The notes beneath the pieces were generated by a model. It did not search any database and was not told the DNA's origin. It saw nothing but the letters and a program-made list of their open reading frames with translations. The position numbers and the translations under genes are program-made. Positions 8,802-16,938 of a DNA stretch of 32,579 bases are shown here, piece after piece. How positions within the stretch are numbered: the first letter of the stretch is position 1; every line of letters begins with the position of its first letter. Location: positions 1 to 32,579 of the forward strand of contig CALJJQ010000125.1 of assembly GCA_937973965.1 (NCBI GenBank), read 5' to 3'. This DNA is from an uncultured Calothrix sp. GTDB taxonomy: Bacteria; Cyanobacteriota; Cyanobacteriia; Cyanobacteriales; Nostocaceae.

Positions 8802-9857
8802 TTATGGTTTAAAAATTCGGTCAAATTGATGGTCAACAGTAATTTCAATTACTAAATCAACATCATTGGATTTAAGCAGGGGTTTGATAAATAATTCCGG
8901 GTGTAATGCACACCAAAAGTAATTGACGAACTCCTCGATTTGATTATCTGTCATTCCGGTTTTGCCTTGAGCTGTCATTTCCCGTTCGGCTTGTTTACGC
9001 CATTCTAAGGAAAAACGGTAATCATGGGGATATAACACCAATAATCTATCTAACTGTTGCCATAGGGGTAAATAATTATGTAATGTCTGATTCATGTCGA
9101 TGGCAAATATTTTATCGCTATGGCTGCAAATGGGAGGTGGAGGGTTTTTAAAAACTGACATTGCAATCGGTCTGACCCCCACAAACCAACCTTCAAAGAG
9201 GAGAATATCGATATTACTAACAACTTCAGCGATCGCGCGATCGCCCATTCCCCCATGTAAGGATTTGTCAAATCTGGGTAGGGAAAGTTGGGGATGGCCA
9301 GCACGAAATTGACTAATGGTTTCTAACCCTAATTGAATATCATGGGTTCCCGGTGGTCCACGCCAAATCAATCTGGGATCTTTTTCCCGGAGTTGACAAC
9401 GTTCTTCATAGGTTAAATATAAGTCATCTATTGACAAACTGGCGCTTTTATAACCTAAATAAGGTAAAATCAAATATAAAATCTTGGTCAAGGTCGTTTT
9501 TCCCGTTCCCTGTCCCCCCAGAATCCCTTGCACCAGAGGATATCCTAAGCTGTGCCGAGTTTGAGCTATATCCATTGCTAAGGGAAGCCAAAACCTCCAC
9601 AGGGTTGGCAGCATGGCTTGAATGGATGTTTTTAGCTGGGTATGGACAAAATCTGCAACCTCTGGATAAACCTGTTTTAAAAGGCGAATTCGCGCTGCAA
9701 CATGTTCGCGTCCATTCACCGGGTTAATTCCCCAGGCAAAACAATCCTCGGCTTCCGCAAGGGTTGCTTTCACCGCAGATGCAATTAATTCTGGTTTAAT
9801 TGTGTCTATGGTGTTGGATTCTAGGATTTGTTCCAGCCAAAGGTAGTTATCATCCAT
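8802..9857 (-). CDS. glyK: D-glycerate 3-kinase (plant/cyanobacterial GLYK type)
   Basis: A 351-aa P-loop kinase that phosphorylates D-glycerate to 3-phosphoglycerate, the last step of photorespiration, returning carbon to the Calvin cycle. Walker A is GGQGTGKTT (114-122). Next come SIDDLYLTYEER, then WRGPPGTHD, where the sugar-acid substrate is bound, and then LPRFDKSLHGGMGDR and ILLFEGWFVG (Walker B). This order matches the plant and cyanobacterial GLYK family, related to the PanK/uridine-kinase fold. The N-terminal 100 residues are a helical extension usual in cyanobacterial members. It starts at the ATG on 9857 and is monocistronic. Uridine kinase or YggC-like function is a less likely alternative. 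Confidence 0.85.
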   Translation of the reverse strand: MDDNYLWLEQILESNTIDTIKPELIASAVKATLAEAEDCFAWGINPVNGREHVAARIRLLKQVYPEVADFVHTQLKTSIQAMLPTLWRFWLPLAMDIAQTRHSLGYPLVQGILGGQGTGKTTLTKILYLILPYLGYKSASLSIDDLYLTYEERCQLREKDPRLIWRGPPGTHDIQLGLETISQFRAGHPQLSLPRFDKSLHGGMGDRAIAEVVSNIDILLFEGWFVGVRPIAMSVFKNPPPPICSHSDKIFAIDMNQTLHNYLPLWQQLDRLLVLYPHDYRFSLEWRKQAEREMTAQGKTGMTDNQIEEFVNYFWCALHPELFIKPLLKSNDVDLVIEITVDHQFDRIFKP

Positions 9858-10127
9858 GAATTTGGCGATTGAAGATTTTAGATTTGTTAACCCTGCTTTA
9901 TTGCGGATATTTAGATATGCATACTGGGAAAGGTGAAGTTTGATGTATTGTCTGCTTCCTTCCAGTTGCGTTATTTAGTTAAATTCATAGGTGCTAGATG
10001 AGCAACTGAATTAATTTAGACCTGCTCCTCAATTAGATCAAAAAATGTAACAATTTCAGTATACTACTTAGACCACCTCTTGTTACACGACCTATGTTAA
10101 GTTATGGAAGATTAGCAGTCTGCTTTT

Positions 10128-10544
10128 ATGCAACGCCATTCTGATACGGAAACACTGCACAATTGTCAGCGAAAAATTGCTGCCATGCACTTTGGGGGAA
10201 TTACCATTGAGTACTTACTAAAATCAATGATTATGGCTAGTCTTCCCAGGGGAGCAAGTCATGAACGGAAAACAGACTCAAATAGTCCCGGACATACGAT
10301 TACAAATCCAGGTCATAGCTATACCCTCTAAATCGACATAATCGCTTAAAATCAAGAATAGATAAGTTTCCAGAAGTGAGAAAGTGGCTTGAGCAAGTTG
10401 AAACCCCTGGTCAACATTTTATTGATATGCGTTATTGTTGTAGTGAGCCAATGTAGTGAGCCAAATCATGCAAGTTACAAAAATTGGCTAGATAAATACC
10501 AGCGCTTGCTCCAGTGGTTACAAAAACAAGCCACTTCCCTCTAA
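10128..10544 (+). pseudogene. Frameshifted HEPN-like small protein gene
   Basis: Three consecutive reading frames join into one plausible protein of about 135 aa. Frame 1 starts MQRHSDTETLHNCQRK, includes HFGGITIEYLLKSMI and ends NPGHSYTL. Frame 2 gives LNRHNRLKSR, FPEVRKWLEQVETPG and QHFIDMRYCC. Frame 3 gives NHASYKNWLDKYQRLL and ends WLQKQATSL before TAA at 10542. The first break (about 10328) fits a 1-base loss. The second is an exact 13-bp tandem duplication (10439-10451 and 10452-10464). The pattern, with an aromatic/basic helix, IEYLLK, then a late HFIDMRY segment, resembles HEPN-domain proteins often found in two-gene modules. Family assignment is tentative. The stop is 13 bp before the next gene. 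Confidence 0.6.
10439..10464 (+). repeat. 13-bp tandem duplication inactivating the HEPN-like gene
   Basis: TGTAGTGAGCCAA occurs twice with no gap. Removing one copy restores the frame across CCSEPNHASYKNW, so the duplication is the probable inactivating event. Confidence 0.85.
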
Positions 10545-10557
10545 GGAGAATTGGATA

Positions 10558-10857
10558 ATGCCAGAGACTTTGCCTGCTACCCTAAAACAGTTAATCACAG
10601 CAGAGTATATCATTGACCCAGGGAAAGAATGGTTAGAAGTTCACATTTCCACATCCGGCTTATTGAACTTAACAGTTGTTAGCGATCGCTTCTTCAATTT
10701 ATCTATACCTCAGCGCAAAGAGCAAGTTCTCAATCTCCTCCACCAATCACAAATTTCTTTATCTCCGGGTTTTCTTTCCTTATATACCCCTCAAGAAGCA
10801 AAATCTCTCGACATATCCCCTCCACCAGCCATTTATGAAGTACCTATTTATACTTAG
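10558..10857 (+). CDS. Small partner protein of HEPN-like gene, possibly BolA-like
   Basis: A 99-aa soluble protein with no signal peptide. AAGGAGA at 10543-10549, overlapping the stop of the broken upstream gene, is a strong ribosome site, so the two were probably an operon. The central VVSDRFFNLSIPQRKEQVLN followed by PGFLSLYTPQEAKSL resembles the BolA-like alpha/beta pattern (VSDRF, then a basic helix, then a strand and T-x-x-E/A), but the remainder is divergent and I would not name it BolA on this alone. Its neighbour suggests an antitoxin or regulatory role for a two-gene HEPN module. It is intact, although its partner is not. Thirteen bases after the stop an in-frame 17-codon start (MSAANPQNQ) may be a remnant of a third gene. 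Confidence 0.65.
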   Translation: MPETLPATLKQLITAEYIIDPGKEWLEVHISTSGLLNLTVVSDRFFNLSIPQRKEQVLNLLHQSQISLSPGFLSLYTPQEAKSLDISPPPAIYEVPIYT

Positions 10858-10869
10858 CAAGATTTAGCC

Positions 10870-11436
10870 ATGAGTGCAGCGAACCCACAAAATCAACTAT
10901 CTATGTATATGGTTTTGAAATGAGTCGTAGAGGTGCGGTATAGTCAAATTATGGGATTTATGGAGTTTGCAGTTTGTGTGCGATCGCATCAACGGTAAAA
11001 ACTGTAAAAGTATTTTTTGTAATATAAGTATCCCCTACAGGGTAGAGTTTCATAGGGAAATGGGGAACGAGTAAAAGTATAGGTTTTCGGGTGCAACGTC
11101 TTGTTGCTGGGGTAAATTTTTGTTTTTGCATATTCGCTGGAATCTGCACAGCTTTAGTCCAATGAAAATAGGTTTTTAAAAACCCTTAAATTTAGCTTCT
11201 TCTTCGGTGTCATTTCTGCGCGATCGCATCAACTCGCTGGAAAATAGGGAGTGGGAATAAGCTTCTGGTGTCAAATTCCGCTTTGGGAAACAAACTAGCT
11301 CTTTTGTGCTTCCAAGTTAATAACACAATACAATATCAAGGCTGTGGGATGATTGTATTCTGTGATCTCAGCCTGAAAATACCTATAATTGCTCACAGTG
11401 AAAATTAATATTGATAATTCCTAGTTTACATTGACA
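10870..11436. other. Intergenic region, no gene recognised
   Basis: Contains two occurrences of GCGATCGCATCAAC about 240 bp apart (near 10980 and 11220). Remaining sequence is AT-rich, with stop codons in all frames apart from short low-complexity runs. It presumably holds the promoter of the HEAT-repeat gene. Confidence 0.4.
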
Positions 11437-12336
11437 ATGCCTAACTTACTCCCACCGATATCCGATTTGATTCCCAAAATAATCCTTCCCTGTGTCCTCT
11501 CTCTGACGTTTATCCCCCAAGTAATTGCTCAAATTCCGGAAGTTAGTGCCGAAATCCAAAAGCTGGAACGGGGAACAACTCAGGAAAAACAAGCGGCTAT
11601 GGATCGATTGGTCAGCTTGGGGAAAAATGCAGTCCCCCAATTAATCACAGCTGCTGAACACCAAAATTCCCAGGTGCGGATGTATGCGATTCAAGCTTTA
11701 GGACAAATTGGTGCAGATGCAGGTGCTGCGGTTCCAGTGTTATCACGAGCATTAAAAGATACTGATAAATCAGTGCGTCAAGCTGCTGCTCAAGCTTTAA
11801 ATCGCTTGGGAAAAGCTGCATTGGTTCCCTATTTGGTGCAGGGGTTAAGTGACCCAAATCCGACTATTCGCTACAATTCTGCCCATTCTTTGTCCAGATT
11901 GGGTAAGGATGCAACGGCTGCGGTTCCCCATTTAATTAAAACTTTACAGGATGAGGATATGTGGGTGCGGTTGACTGCTGCCTATGCATTGGGGGGAATT
12001 GGTGTGGATGCAGCACCAGCGATGTCTGCTTTGGTGGATAGTTTGGGGGATAGGGATGATTCGGTGCGCCATAGTGTTGCCTATGCAATTGGTAATATCG
12101 GTTGGGCTTTATCGGAACAGGGTAGTCAGTTGTCCAATTCGGAATTGGAACAGACGATTAAGTATCTGGAAACGGCTTTCAAGTTGGTTTCTCGACCGAA
12201 TCCAAAATTCCGTCCGGAAGCAATTAAATCGATTCAAACTCCTCTGCAAACCTTGAAAAAAGAACGTAGTTCCCGGTTACGAAAATCGCAAATCGAAAGG
12301 TTATTAGCTATCTTGAACCAAAACCGTTTAATATAA
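11437..12336 (+). CDS. Exported HEAT-repeat (PBS-lyase-like) protein
   Basis: A 299-aa protein. The N-terminus has a hydrophobic stretch, IILPCVLSLTFIPQVIA, then QIPEV, consistent with a Sec signal peptide or membrane anchor. The middle (about residues 45-225) contains five or so HEAT repeats of about 31-37 residues with the regular A-P-x-L-x-x-A-L and V-R-x-x-A-A-x-A-L-x-x-L/I-G pattern (for example VRQAAAQALNRLG, VRLTAAYALGGIG, VRHSVAYAIGNIG). HEAT repeats make a curved helical scaffold for protein binding. Members of this type include phycobilin lyases (CpcE/F), but the exported form argues against that. The ATG at 11437 is preferred to the TTG two codons earlier. Function unknown. Confidence 0.8.
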   Translation: MPNLLPPISDLIPKIILPCVLSLTFIPQVIAQIPEVSAEIQKLERGTTQEKQAAMDRLVSLGKNAVPQLITAAEHQNSQVRMYAIQALGQIGADAGAAVPVLSRALKDTDKSVRQAAAQALNRLGKAALVPYLVQGLSDPNPTIRYNSAHSLSRLGKDATAAVPHLIKTLQDEDMWVRLTAAYALGGIGVDAAPAMSALVDSLGDRDDSVRHSVAYAIGNIGWALSEQGSQLSNSELEQTIKYLETAFKLVSRPNPKFRPEAIKSIQTPLQTLKKERSSRLRKSQIERLLAILNQNRLI

Positions 12337-12373
12337 TTCGTAATTTGTAATTCGTAATTTGTAATTACGAATT
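12335..12373. repeat. AATTCGTAATTTGT tandem repeat with hairpin
   Basis: AATTCGTAATTTGT is present twice in tandem (12335-12348, 12349-12362). The second copy pairs with ATTACGAATT (12364-12373) in a 10-bp hairpin with a 5-nt loop. It starts at the stop codon of the HEAT-repeat gene and may serve as its 3' end. The motif is a common dispersed repeat in cyanobacteria. Confidence 0.7.
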
Positions 12374-12563
12374 GCTTTAATCTCCATCTGATACCTAATT
12401 ACGTTACATAATAATAATCCGACTAAGTCAGATGTACATGCTATCCCTTTCCAGGAATTGATTCAGCTGCTCCTGCGTTGACGAATCATTTAGTAGGATT
12501 GCTATAATTAGGTTTATTTGTGCTGACTTACTTCATTTTACATAAATTACAAACTATAAGTTT

Positions 12564-13484
12564 TTAATGGCGGGGGATGCCGACGTGGGTGAGTAAATTT
12601 AATATGCCTTCCTCTACTAGCTGTTGTATTTGCGATCGCTGGCGTACTAGTAATGCTCCGGCAAAACCAAGGGAATTGATGGAAATACCGTGATACTCTT
12701 CCTGCGATCGCGGTACTATAATCATTCTTTGTCTGGTTAACAGTAGGTTGTAGGCAGCCGATTGTCGGTTGTTTTCTAGGGCTGTTATCCCCAATTCTGC
12801 TAGCAAATTGCGGTATTGATAATATAGGTTTCTGGCAATGACATCTTGGTGATTTTGCCATTCTCTTTCCACAGATGCAATTTTATGAAAAAATGGTAGC
12901 TGTGGTATGGTGGATACCTTTTTGTCTATTTGCTGGTTAAATAATACTTCTAGAGGGTAATTAATCCCATTCGGAACCAGGGGGAAGGGAACCATCTGTA
13001 AATGTTTATGCTTTTGACTGGCACCAGCTAATTTGCCACCATTGTAAAAAACCAGCCCATCCATTTCCTGCAAACAAAATGCGATCGCGGCGAAATCTTG
13101 TTCATCTAACAAGCATTCCTGGTCTACAAATCCTCTCGTAATCATCAGCAAATGCTGCTCAACCACATTGAATTTATTTAAAATACACACATGGGTATCC
13201 GAAATATCACCCACCCATAAATCTGCTTCGTAGGGTAAAAACGGATTAAATGCTTTTCCTGATACACGTGTTTTCTCTTCCTGCACCACCTTCGCCGCAT
13301 CCTTACGCCGCAAATTAGCCAAAATTCTCACTAAAAAATTTACCCCATCCTGTTCCAACAACTCGTAATCTGTGGGAACAGGTTGTAAAGCACCCGTTTG
13401 TAAAGCTTGCTGTGTAGTTTTTTCCAGACATTCCCTGAGTGTGCCCGGTTGTAATCTGAATCTGGGAGGATTTTCCGTATCCAT
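12564..13484 (-). CDS. Ap4A phosphorylase / ATP adenylyltransferase
   Basis: A 306-aa HIT-superfamily enzyme (GalT/Apa branch) that splits diadenosine tetraphosphate with phosphate to ATP and ADP, controlling a stress nucleotide. The active site GASQKHKHLQMVPFPL holds H159-K-H161-L-Q163, the H-x-H-x-Q nucleophile motif of the branch; the S-Q/M-K-H-x-H sequence around it is as in yeast Apa1/Apa2. An N-terminal NPFLPYEADLWVGDISDTHVCILNKFNV and a C-terminal YNLLLTRQRMIIVPRSQEEYHGISINSLGFAG complete both halves of the fold. Length is normal. Its neighbour on the same strand is the CCA enzyme, but about 315 bp with a MITE-like repeat lie between, so they are probably separately transcribed. Confidence 0.9.
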   Translation of the reverse strand: MDTENPPRFRLQPGTLRECLEKTTQQALQTGALQPVPTDYELLEQDGVNFLVRILANLRRKDAAKVVQEEKTRVSGKAFNPFLPYEADLWVGDISDTHVCILNKFNVVEQHLLMITRGFVDQECLLDEQDFAAIAFCLQEMDGLVFYNGGKLAGASQKHKHLQMVPFPLVPNGINYPLEVLFNQQIDKKVSTIPQLPFFHKIASVEREWQNHQDVIARNLYYQYRNLLAELGITALENNRQSAAYNLLLTRQRMIIVPRSQEEYHGISINSLGFAGALLVRQRSQIQQLVEEGILNLLTHVGIPRH

Positions 13485-13550
13485 TGCGGTGAATCTATTG
13501 AAATTGACCTATGGGGTATTGCTGATGTGATGAATGAAAATAATTATATG

Positions 13551-13693
13551 GGTGTTGTTGAATGTATTTATATCTGAATTGAAAATTTTACGTTATGTTG
13601 CGTAGAGACGTAGCATTGCTACGTCTACGTTGATTTTGGTTTGAGGACAAAATTTGTGGACAATTATAATCCATGCCCAAATTTAGCAACGCC
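13551..13693. mobile_element. MITE-like element, family B copy 1
   Basis: About 143 bp between the Ap4A phosphorylase and CCA genes. The left end GGTGTTGTTGAAT and right end ATTTAGCAACGCC are imperfect inverted repeats (10 of 13 positions). The centre is a GTAGAGACGTAGCATTGCTACGTCTAC hairpin, then GTTGATTTTGGTTTGA. The order and sequence match the better-preserved copy at 18827-18961. No coding capacity. Confidence 0.7.
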
Positions 13694-13800
13694 AGAATCA
13701 ATCTGGGACAATTATGGAATTGAAATTCCCATCAACACGATATGTCGCTACATTCGTAATTCATACCATGATTTCGCAACCCATGCCGACGAATAAAAAC

Positions 13801-15039
13801 CTATTCCCCCTGCAAGTGGATCTTTCGCACAAAATCCAATGCTTGCTCACGGGTTGTCACCAAACCTTCCGCTTGGGCGATCGCAACTTCTGTTAATAAT
13901 TTACCAATAAGTGGAGACGCTGGGATTTTTAGTGCTAGAATAATATCTCCCCCAGTCAGAATCTGACTGGGGTGAGCAACCGGATCATCAGGGTTAAGGT
14001 AGCGGGTAATTAAGGGTGCTATTTCCCCTACCAAAGTATCATGTGCGGCGGCGACAACGCACGTAGCAGGGAATACAATTCCCGCATTTTGGAATAATAA
14101 ATACTGTTCTCGCAACGATTTCATCGGGGATTTTAGTTGCGGGAGCAGTTTTAACGTGGTTATGACACCCCTAATTTCTGCACGACTGTAAGTCAGTGCC
14201 ATTAGTTCCCGTTCCGCCCCATCTGGATCGGAATTAACCAAACAGCTCAGTTTTGCAATGGCGAGCCAGGTAGTTTTAATCGTATCACGGATGGGCTGTT
14301 GAAGTTGCCAACCGATTTCTTCCCACCTTTGGGAAATGATTGCAGCTTGGATATCAACCTGTTGCAGACGCAGATAATCCTCCCGGTTGGCACTGGGGAA
14401 AAACTGATTTAACAGTCCATCCTCAAAAGCTGAAATTAACCAGTTTGTACCCTTACTATCAGTCAGGAGATAGTTAATTTCCGACCTTACCCGTTCCGGA
14501 GCAATATTTTTTAACAGGGGGGCTAATTGGCGAATTGTGGCTTGGGTCTGGGGTTCAATGGTAAAATCTAATTGGGCAGCTTGGCGGTAGGCGCGTAGGA
14601 GTCGTAACGGATCATCCTGGAGATTTGCGACTGAAATCATCCGTAGAATACCCGCATCTAAGTCAGCTTGACCAGCCAACGGATCAATAATTTCCTGGTT
14701 GTGGGGATGGTAGGCGATCGCATTGATCCGAAAATCCCGTCGGTGCAAATCGGCAATTAAATTATCACCTTCCTGTTGAGCAATATCCACAGTGACCTTG
14801 GCAAACACAACCCTAGCAATCTGACGCTCCTTGTCCAGAACCACAAATCCAGCAGCAGATGCACGGGCAATTTTTTGAGCAATGGCGATCGCGTTCTCCG
14901 GGACAATAAAATCTAAATCTAGGTATTCCCGTTTTCTTCCCAGTAAGGCATCCCGTACCGCACCCCCCACTAAATAGGCTTCTTTGGGCATTAAATTAAA
15001 GTCAAAGGGGTAGTTTTGGGGGGAGAGAACATCAATCAT
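13801..15039 (-). CDS. cca: tRNA nucleotidyltransferase / poly(A) polymerase (class II)
   Basis: A 412-aa class II nucleotidyltransferase, which adds CCA (or only CC or A, where the activity is split) to tRNA 3' ends. LVGGAVRDALLGR is at 23-35 (flexible loop/GG motif); the metal-binding D41 and D43 are in YLDLDFIV; RRDFRINA is at 100-107; the nucleotide-recognition block LQDDPLRLLRAYRQAAQ follows. The C-terminal half carries the helical body, with an HD-like neck absent. Short RNA-binding tail FVRKIHLQGE. Whether it is a full CCA-adding enzyme or a CC- or A-adding form cannot be decided here. Start ATG at 15039. Confidence 0.88.
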   Translation of the reverse strand: MIDVLSPQNYPFDFNLMPKEAYLVGGAVRDALLGRKREYLDLDFIVPENAIAIAQKIARASAAGFVVLDKERQIARVVFAKVTVDIAQQEGDNLIADLHRRDFRINAIAYHPHNQEIIDPLAGQADLDAGILRMISVANLQDDPLRLLRAYRQAAQLDFTIEPQTQATIRQLAPLLKNIAPERVRSEINYLLTDSKGTNWLISAFEDGLLNQFFPSANREDYLRLQQVDIQAAIISQRWEEIGWQLQQPIRDTIKTTWLAIAKLSCLVNSDPDGAERELMALTYSRAEIRGVITTLKLLPQLKSPMKSLREQYLLFQNAGIVFPATCVVAAAHDTLVGEIAPLITRYLNPDDPVAHPSQILTGGDIILALKIPASPLIGKLLTEVAIAQAEGLVTTREQALDFVRKIHLQGE

Positions 15040-15063
15040 ACATAGAGGGATATTATACAGGAT

Positions 15064-15106
15064 TGGGAAGAAATAGGGAAACAGAATGCTCCTCTATTTC
15101 TTCCCA
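15064..15106. repeat. 13-bp inverted repeat upstream of cca
   Basis: TGGGAAGAAATAG (15064-15076) and CTATTTCTTCCCA (15094-15106) pair perfectly around a 17-nt spacer, 25 bp from the cca start codon. It could act as an operator, a 5'-UTR hairpin in the cca mRNA, or a repeat fragment. Confidence 0.6.
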
Positions 15107-15517
15107 GAATACAGGGTTTATTATACCGATTGAACAATCGCAGTAGTGGTTTGTCCAGTTAATTTTGGTGGATGTCTTGTAATAAGATTGTCGAGGTATG
15201 GTGGTGTAGGTCGAAAAACCTGTGTTTAAGTTAACGTGAACACTCCTAGGTCGAAGCTCGCTACGACGGATTTTAAACACTACAATACTTGTGAATCAAG
15301 AATTTTGTCAGTTAAGGTTCAAGGTAACCTTATTCATTAGTTGAGAACAAATTCAATAACTTGCTGATTCCAGGTTTACTGATTTTATTCTGAATATACT
15401 AGAAGGTTTTTAAAAACTTTTATTTCCCACGAATAATCCTGGACAAGAGTTTCAGGCTTTATAACTCATCGAACTCACGTTAAGTTATTAAAGGTATGTA
15501 TCCATAATTTTGATTTT
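15107..15517. other. Intergenic DNA with repeat debris
   Basis: No credible gene. Near 15135-15175 the sequence CAGTAGTGGTTTGTCCAGTTAATTTTGG resembles an end of the family C element at 15531-15658, so a degraded second copy may lie here. The rest is AT-rich. Confidence 0.35.
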
Positions 15518-15530
15518 GACAGACCAGTAG

Positions 15531-15658
15531 TGGTCTGTCCCATAAGTTCTGAGGGGTTTTGTAGTAGTGGCTTTAGCCTCGAAAAAGCTATATGATAAAG
15601 GCGCTATGAACGCTGCTACGTGTCTTTCTTTATTCATCAAAATTAATGGGACAGACCA
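15531..15658. mobile_element. MITE-like element, family C, with target duplication
   Basis: A 128-bp element with perfect 13-bp terminal inverted repeats TGGTCTGTCCCAT (15531-15543) and ATGGGACAGACCA (15646-15658). Each is flanked by GTAG (15527-15530 and 15659-15662), a candidate 4-bp target-site duplication. The interior, AAGTTCTGAGGGGTTTTGTAG onward, has relatives in reverse orientation at about 31751-31836 and a partial one at 28330-28367. No protein is encoded. Confidence 0.75.
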
Positions 15659-15723
15659 GTAGTCAGACATTTAAATTAATTTTGGGAGCTTCTTTCTTGT
15701 TGGGGGTGCTATTTTATTTAACC

Positions 15724-16596
15724 TCAAGTGGTCTCTGTCGCTAAATTAACCTGTTTACCAATCAAGCTGATAAAACCTGTACCAAAGTGCTGTATTTCTA
15801 AAAAATTTGCCTGTTCTGGTGCTGTTTTATAGATTCTAAAGGTTTTCATAATACCCAAAGTCGCAGCACTTTCTAAAGGACTGATAAAACTATTATCTCG
15901 ATCCAGAAAATGCTGCTGTCCTATCCAATAAGCCATTTGATTACTATTTAAAAAATAACAACCTGAATGGGGATTTAAAGCGCGACGGAAGGTGATTGAT
16001 GTTCCCATAATTTTTCCTTTTAATTCTGGTTCCTCCTGGACATTTTGAAAGGGTGCAGTAACTCGCGGGAGTAAATCACCATCAACGTAAGCTTTCTGGA
16101 CAGGAGCATGGGTGGAAACCTCGTAACGATTTGGTTGAAGTAAGTTTAAATTACTAGCTTGTTGGGTAAACCAATTTAATTTGATGAAAAACCAAGGGTC
16201 GTGAATAATTAAATCATCTTCTAAAAAACAGTAATAATCGTATTTTCCTAATAAGTCTCTCAGGACAGCTTGACACTCAAATCCTAATAATAAGGGTTCA
16301 CACTGAGTTGGATGGTGATGATAGAAATGGGATGGTACTGGTAATTGGTCAAGTAAATGACAATTTTGTGTAGTGCAAATAATAATATCCAGTTGACTAT
16401 CTTGGCTTCGATTTGCAGGGAAAGCTAATTTCTGTCCAATATTAATAATAGTTTGCAATTGACCAAATAAATGATGCAGGTTGATAATATTTTGAGTCAA
16501 AGCTTGTATCCGTGGTTGGGGATTTTTCCTTTGGGAAGCGTGTTTACCCTTGCTATGGGGTTGAAAAAAATGAGCGATGGTGACAAGTATCCGCAT
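15724..16596 (-). CDS. GT-A-like putative glycosyltransferase in the RTX island
   Basis: A 290-aa soluble protein beginning MRILVTIAHFFQP, with a Rossmann-like start. The central YDYYCFLEDDLIIHDPWFF (residues 119-137) has E126-D127-D128 after hydrophobic residues, the arrangement of the DxD-type metal and sugar-nucleotide site of GT-A glycosyltransferases. C-terminal blocks TFRRALNPHSGCYFLN, then FISPLESAATLGIMKTFRIYK and FLEIQHFGTGF, look like acceptor-side loops. No membrane segment or repeats. It lies at the end of the minus-strand run containing both RTX proteins and the GT4-parvulin fusion, suggesting a shared role, perhaps glycosylation of an exported product. Family assignment is by fold pattern only; no activity is proven. 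Confidence 0.6.
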   Translation of the reverse strand: MRILVTIAHFFQPHSKGKHASQRKNPQPRIQALTQNIINLHHLFGQLQTIINIGQKLAFPANRSQDSQLDIIICTTQNCHLLDQLPVPSHFYHHHPTQCEPLLLGFECQAVLRDLLGKYDYYCFLEDDLIIHDPWFFIKLNWFTQQASNLNLLQPNRYEVSTHAPVQKAYVDGDLLPRVTAPFQNVQEEPELKGKIMGTSITFRRALNPHSGCYFLNSNQMAYWIGQQHFLDRDNSFISPLESAATLGIMKTFRIYKTAPEQANFLEIQHFGTGFISLIGKQVNLATETT

Positions 16597-16938
16597 GAAT
16601 CTAATTGTGAATAAGAGAAGAAATTATTAGTCTCAGAAGTCTGGTTTGTAAGAGAATATTTAGAGATTTACCTTGAATACTTAAATTCTCGTTTTTGGGG
16701 GTGGGAAGAGAGGCGACATGTCGCGTCTGTACGGGAATCGGGAGTAATCGACATAAATATAATTTTGAGCTTGTTTGACTATCTTCTAGATAAATATCCT
16801 CGATAGCGAATTATGAAAGAAAACCCGACCTATCATCAATTGATTTGAATAAAGTAGATGCTTCTAAAGTTTTTTAGAAAAATCAGTGCGTTAGGCTTAA
16901 ACCTAACGCACCCTACAATATAACGACTATATTTCTAG
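16597..16938. other. Intergenic region between GT-A-like and RTX-pentapeptide genes
   Basis: Contains GCGACATGTCGCGTCTGTACGG (about 16712-16733), the core of the family A MITE without its ends, and the terminator of the RTX-pentapeptide gene. No gene seen. Confidence 0.5.
16886..16911 (-). terminator. Terminator of pentapeptide-RTX gene
   Basis: GTGCGTTAGG and CCTAACGCAC form a 10-bp perfect stem with a 6-nt loop; on the minus strand it is followed by TGATTTTTCT. It lies 28 bp past the stop codon. The motif GTGCGTTAGGCTTAAACCTAACGCAC also belongs to a widespread cyanobacterial repeat. Confidence 0.75.

Noticed and set aside
9353-9727. 124-codon plus-strand frame inside the glycerate kinase gene
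   Set aside because: Antisense of a well-supported conserved kinase.
15301-15340. AAGGTTCAAGGTAACCTT as an operator
   Set aside because: Imperfect palindrome in repeat-rich DNA far from any start codon.
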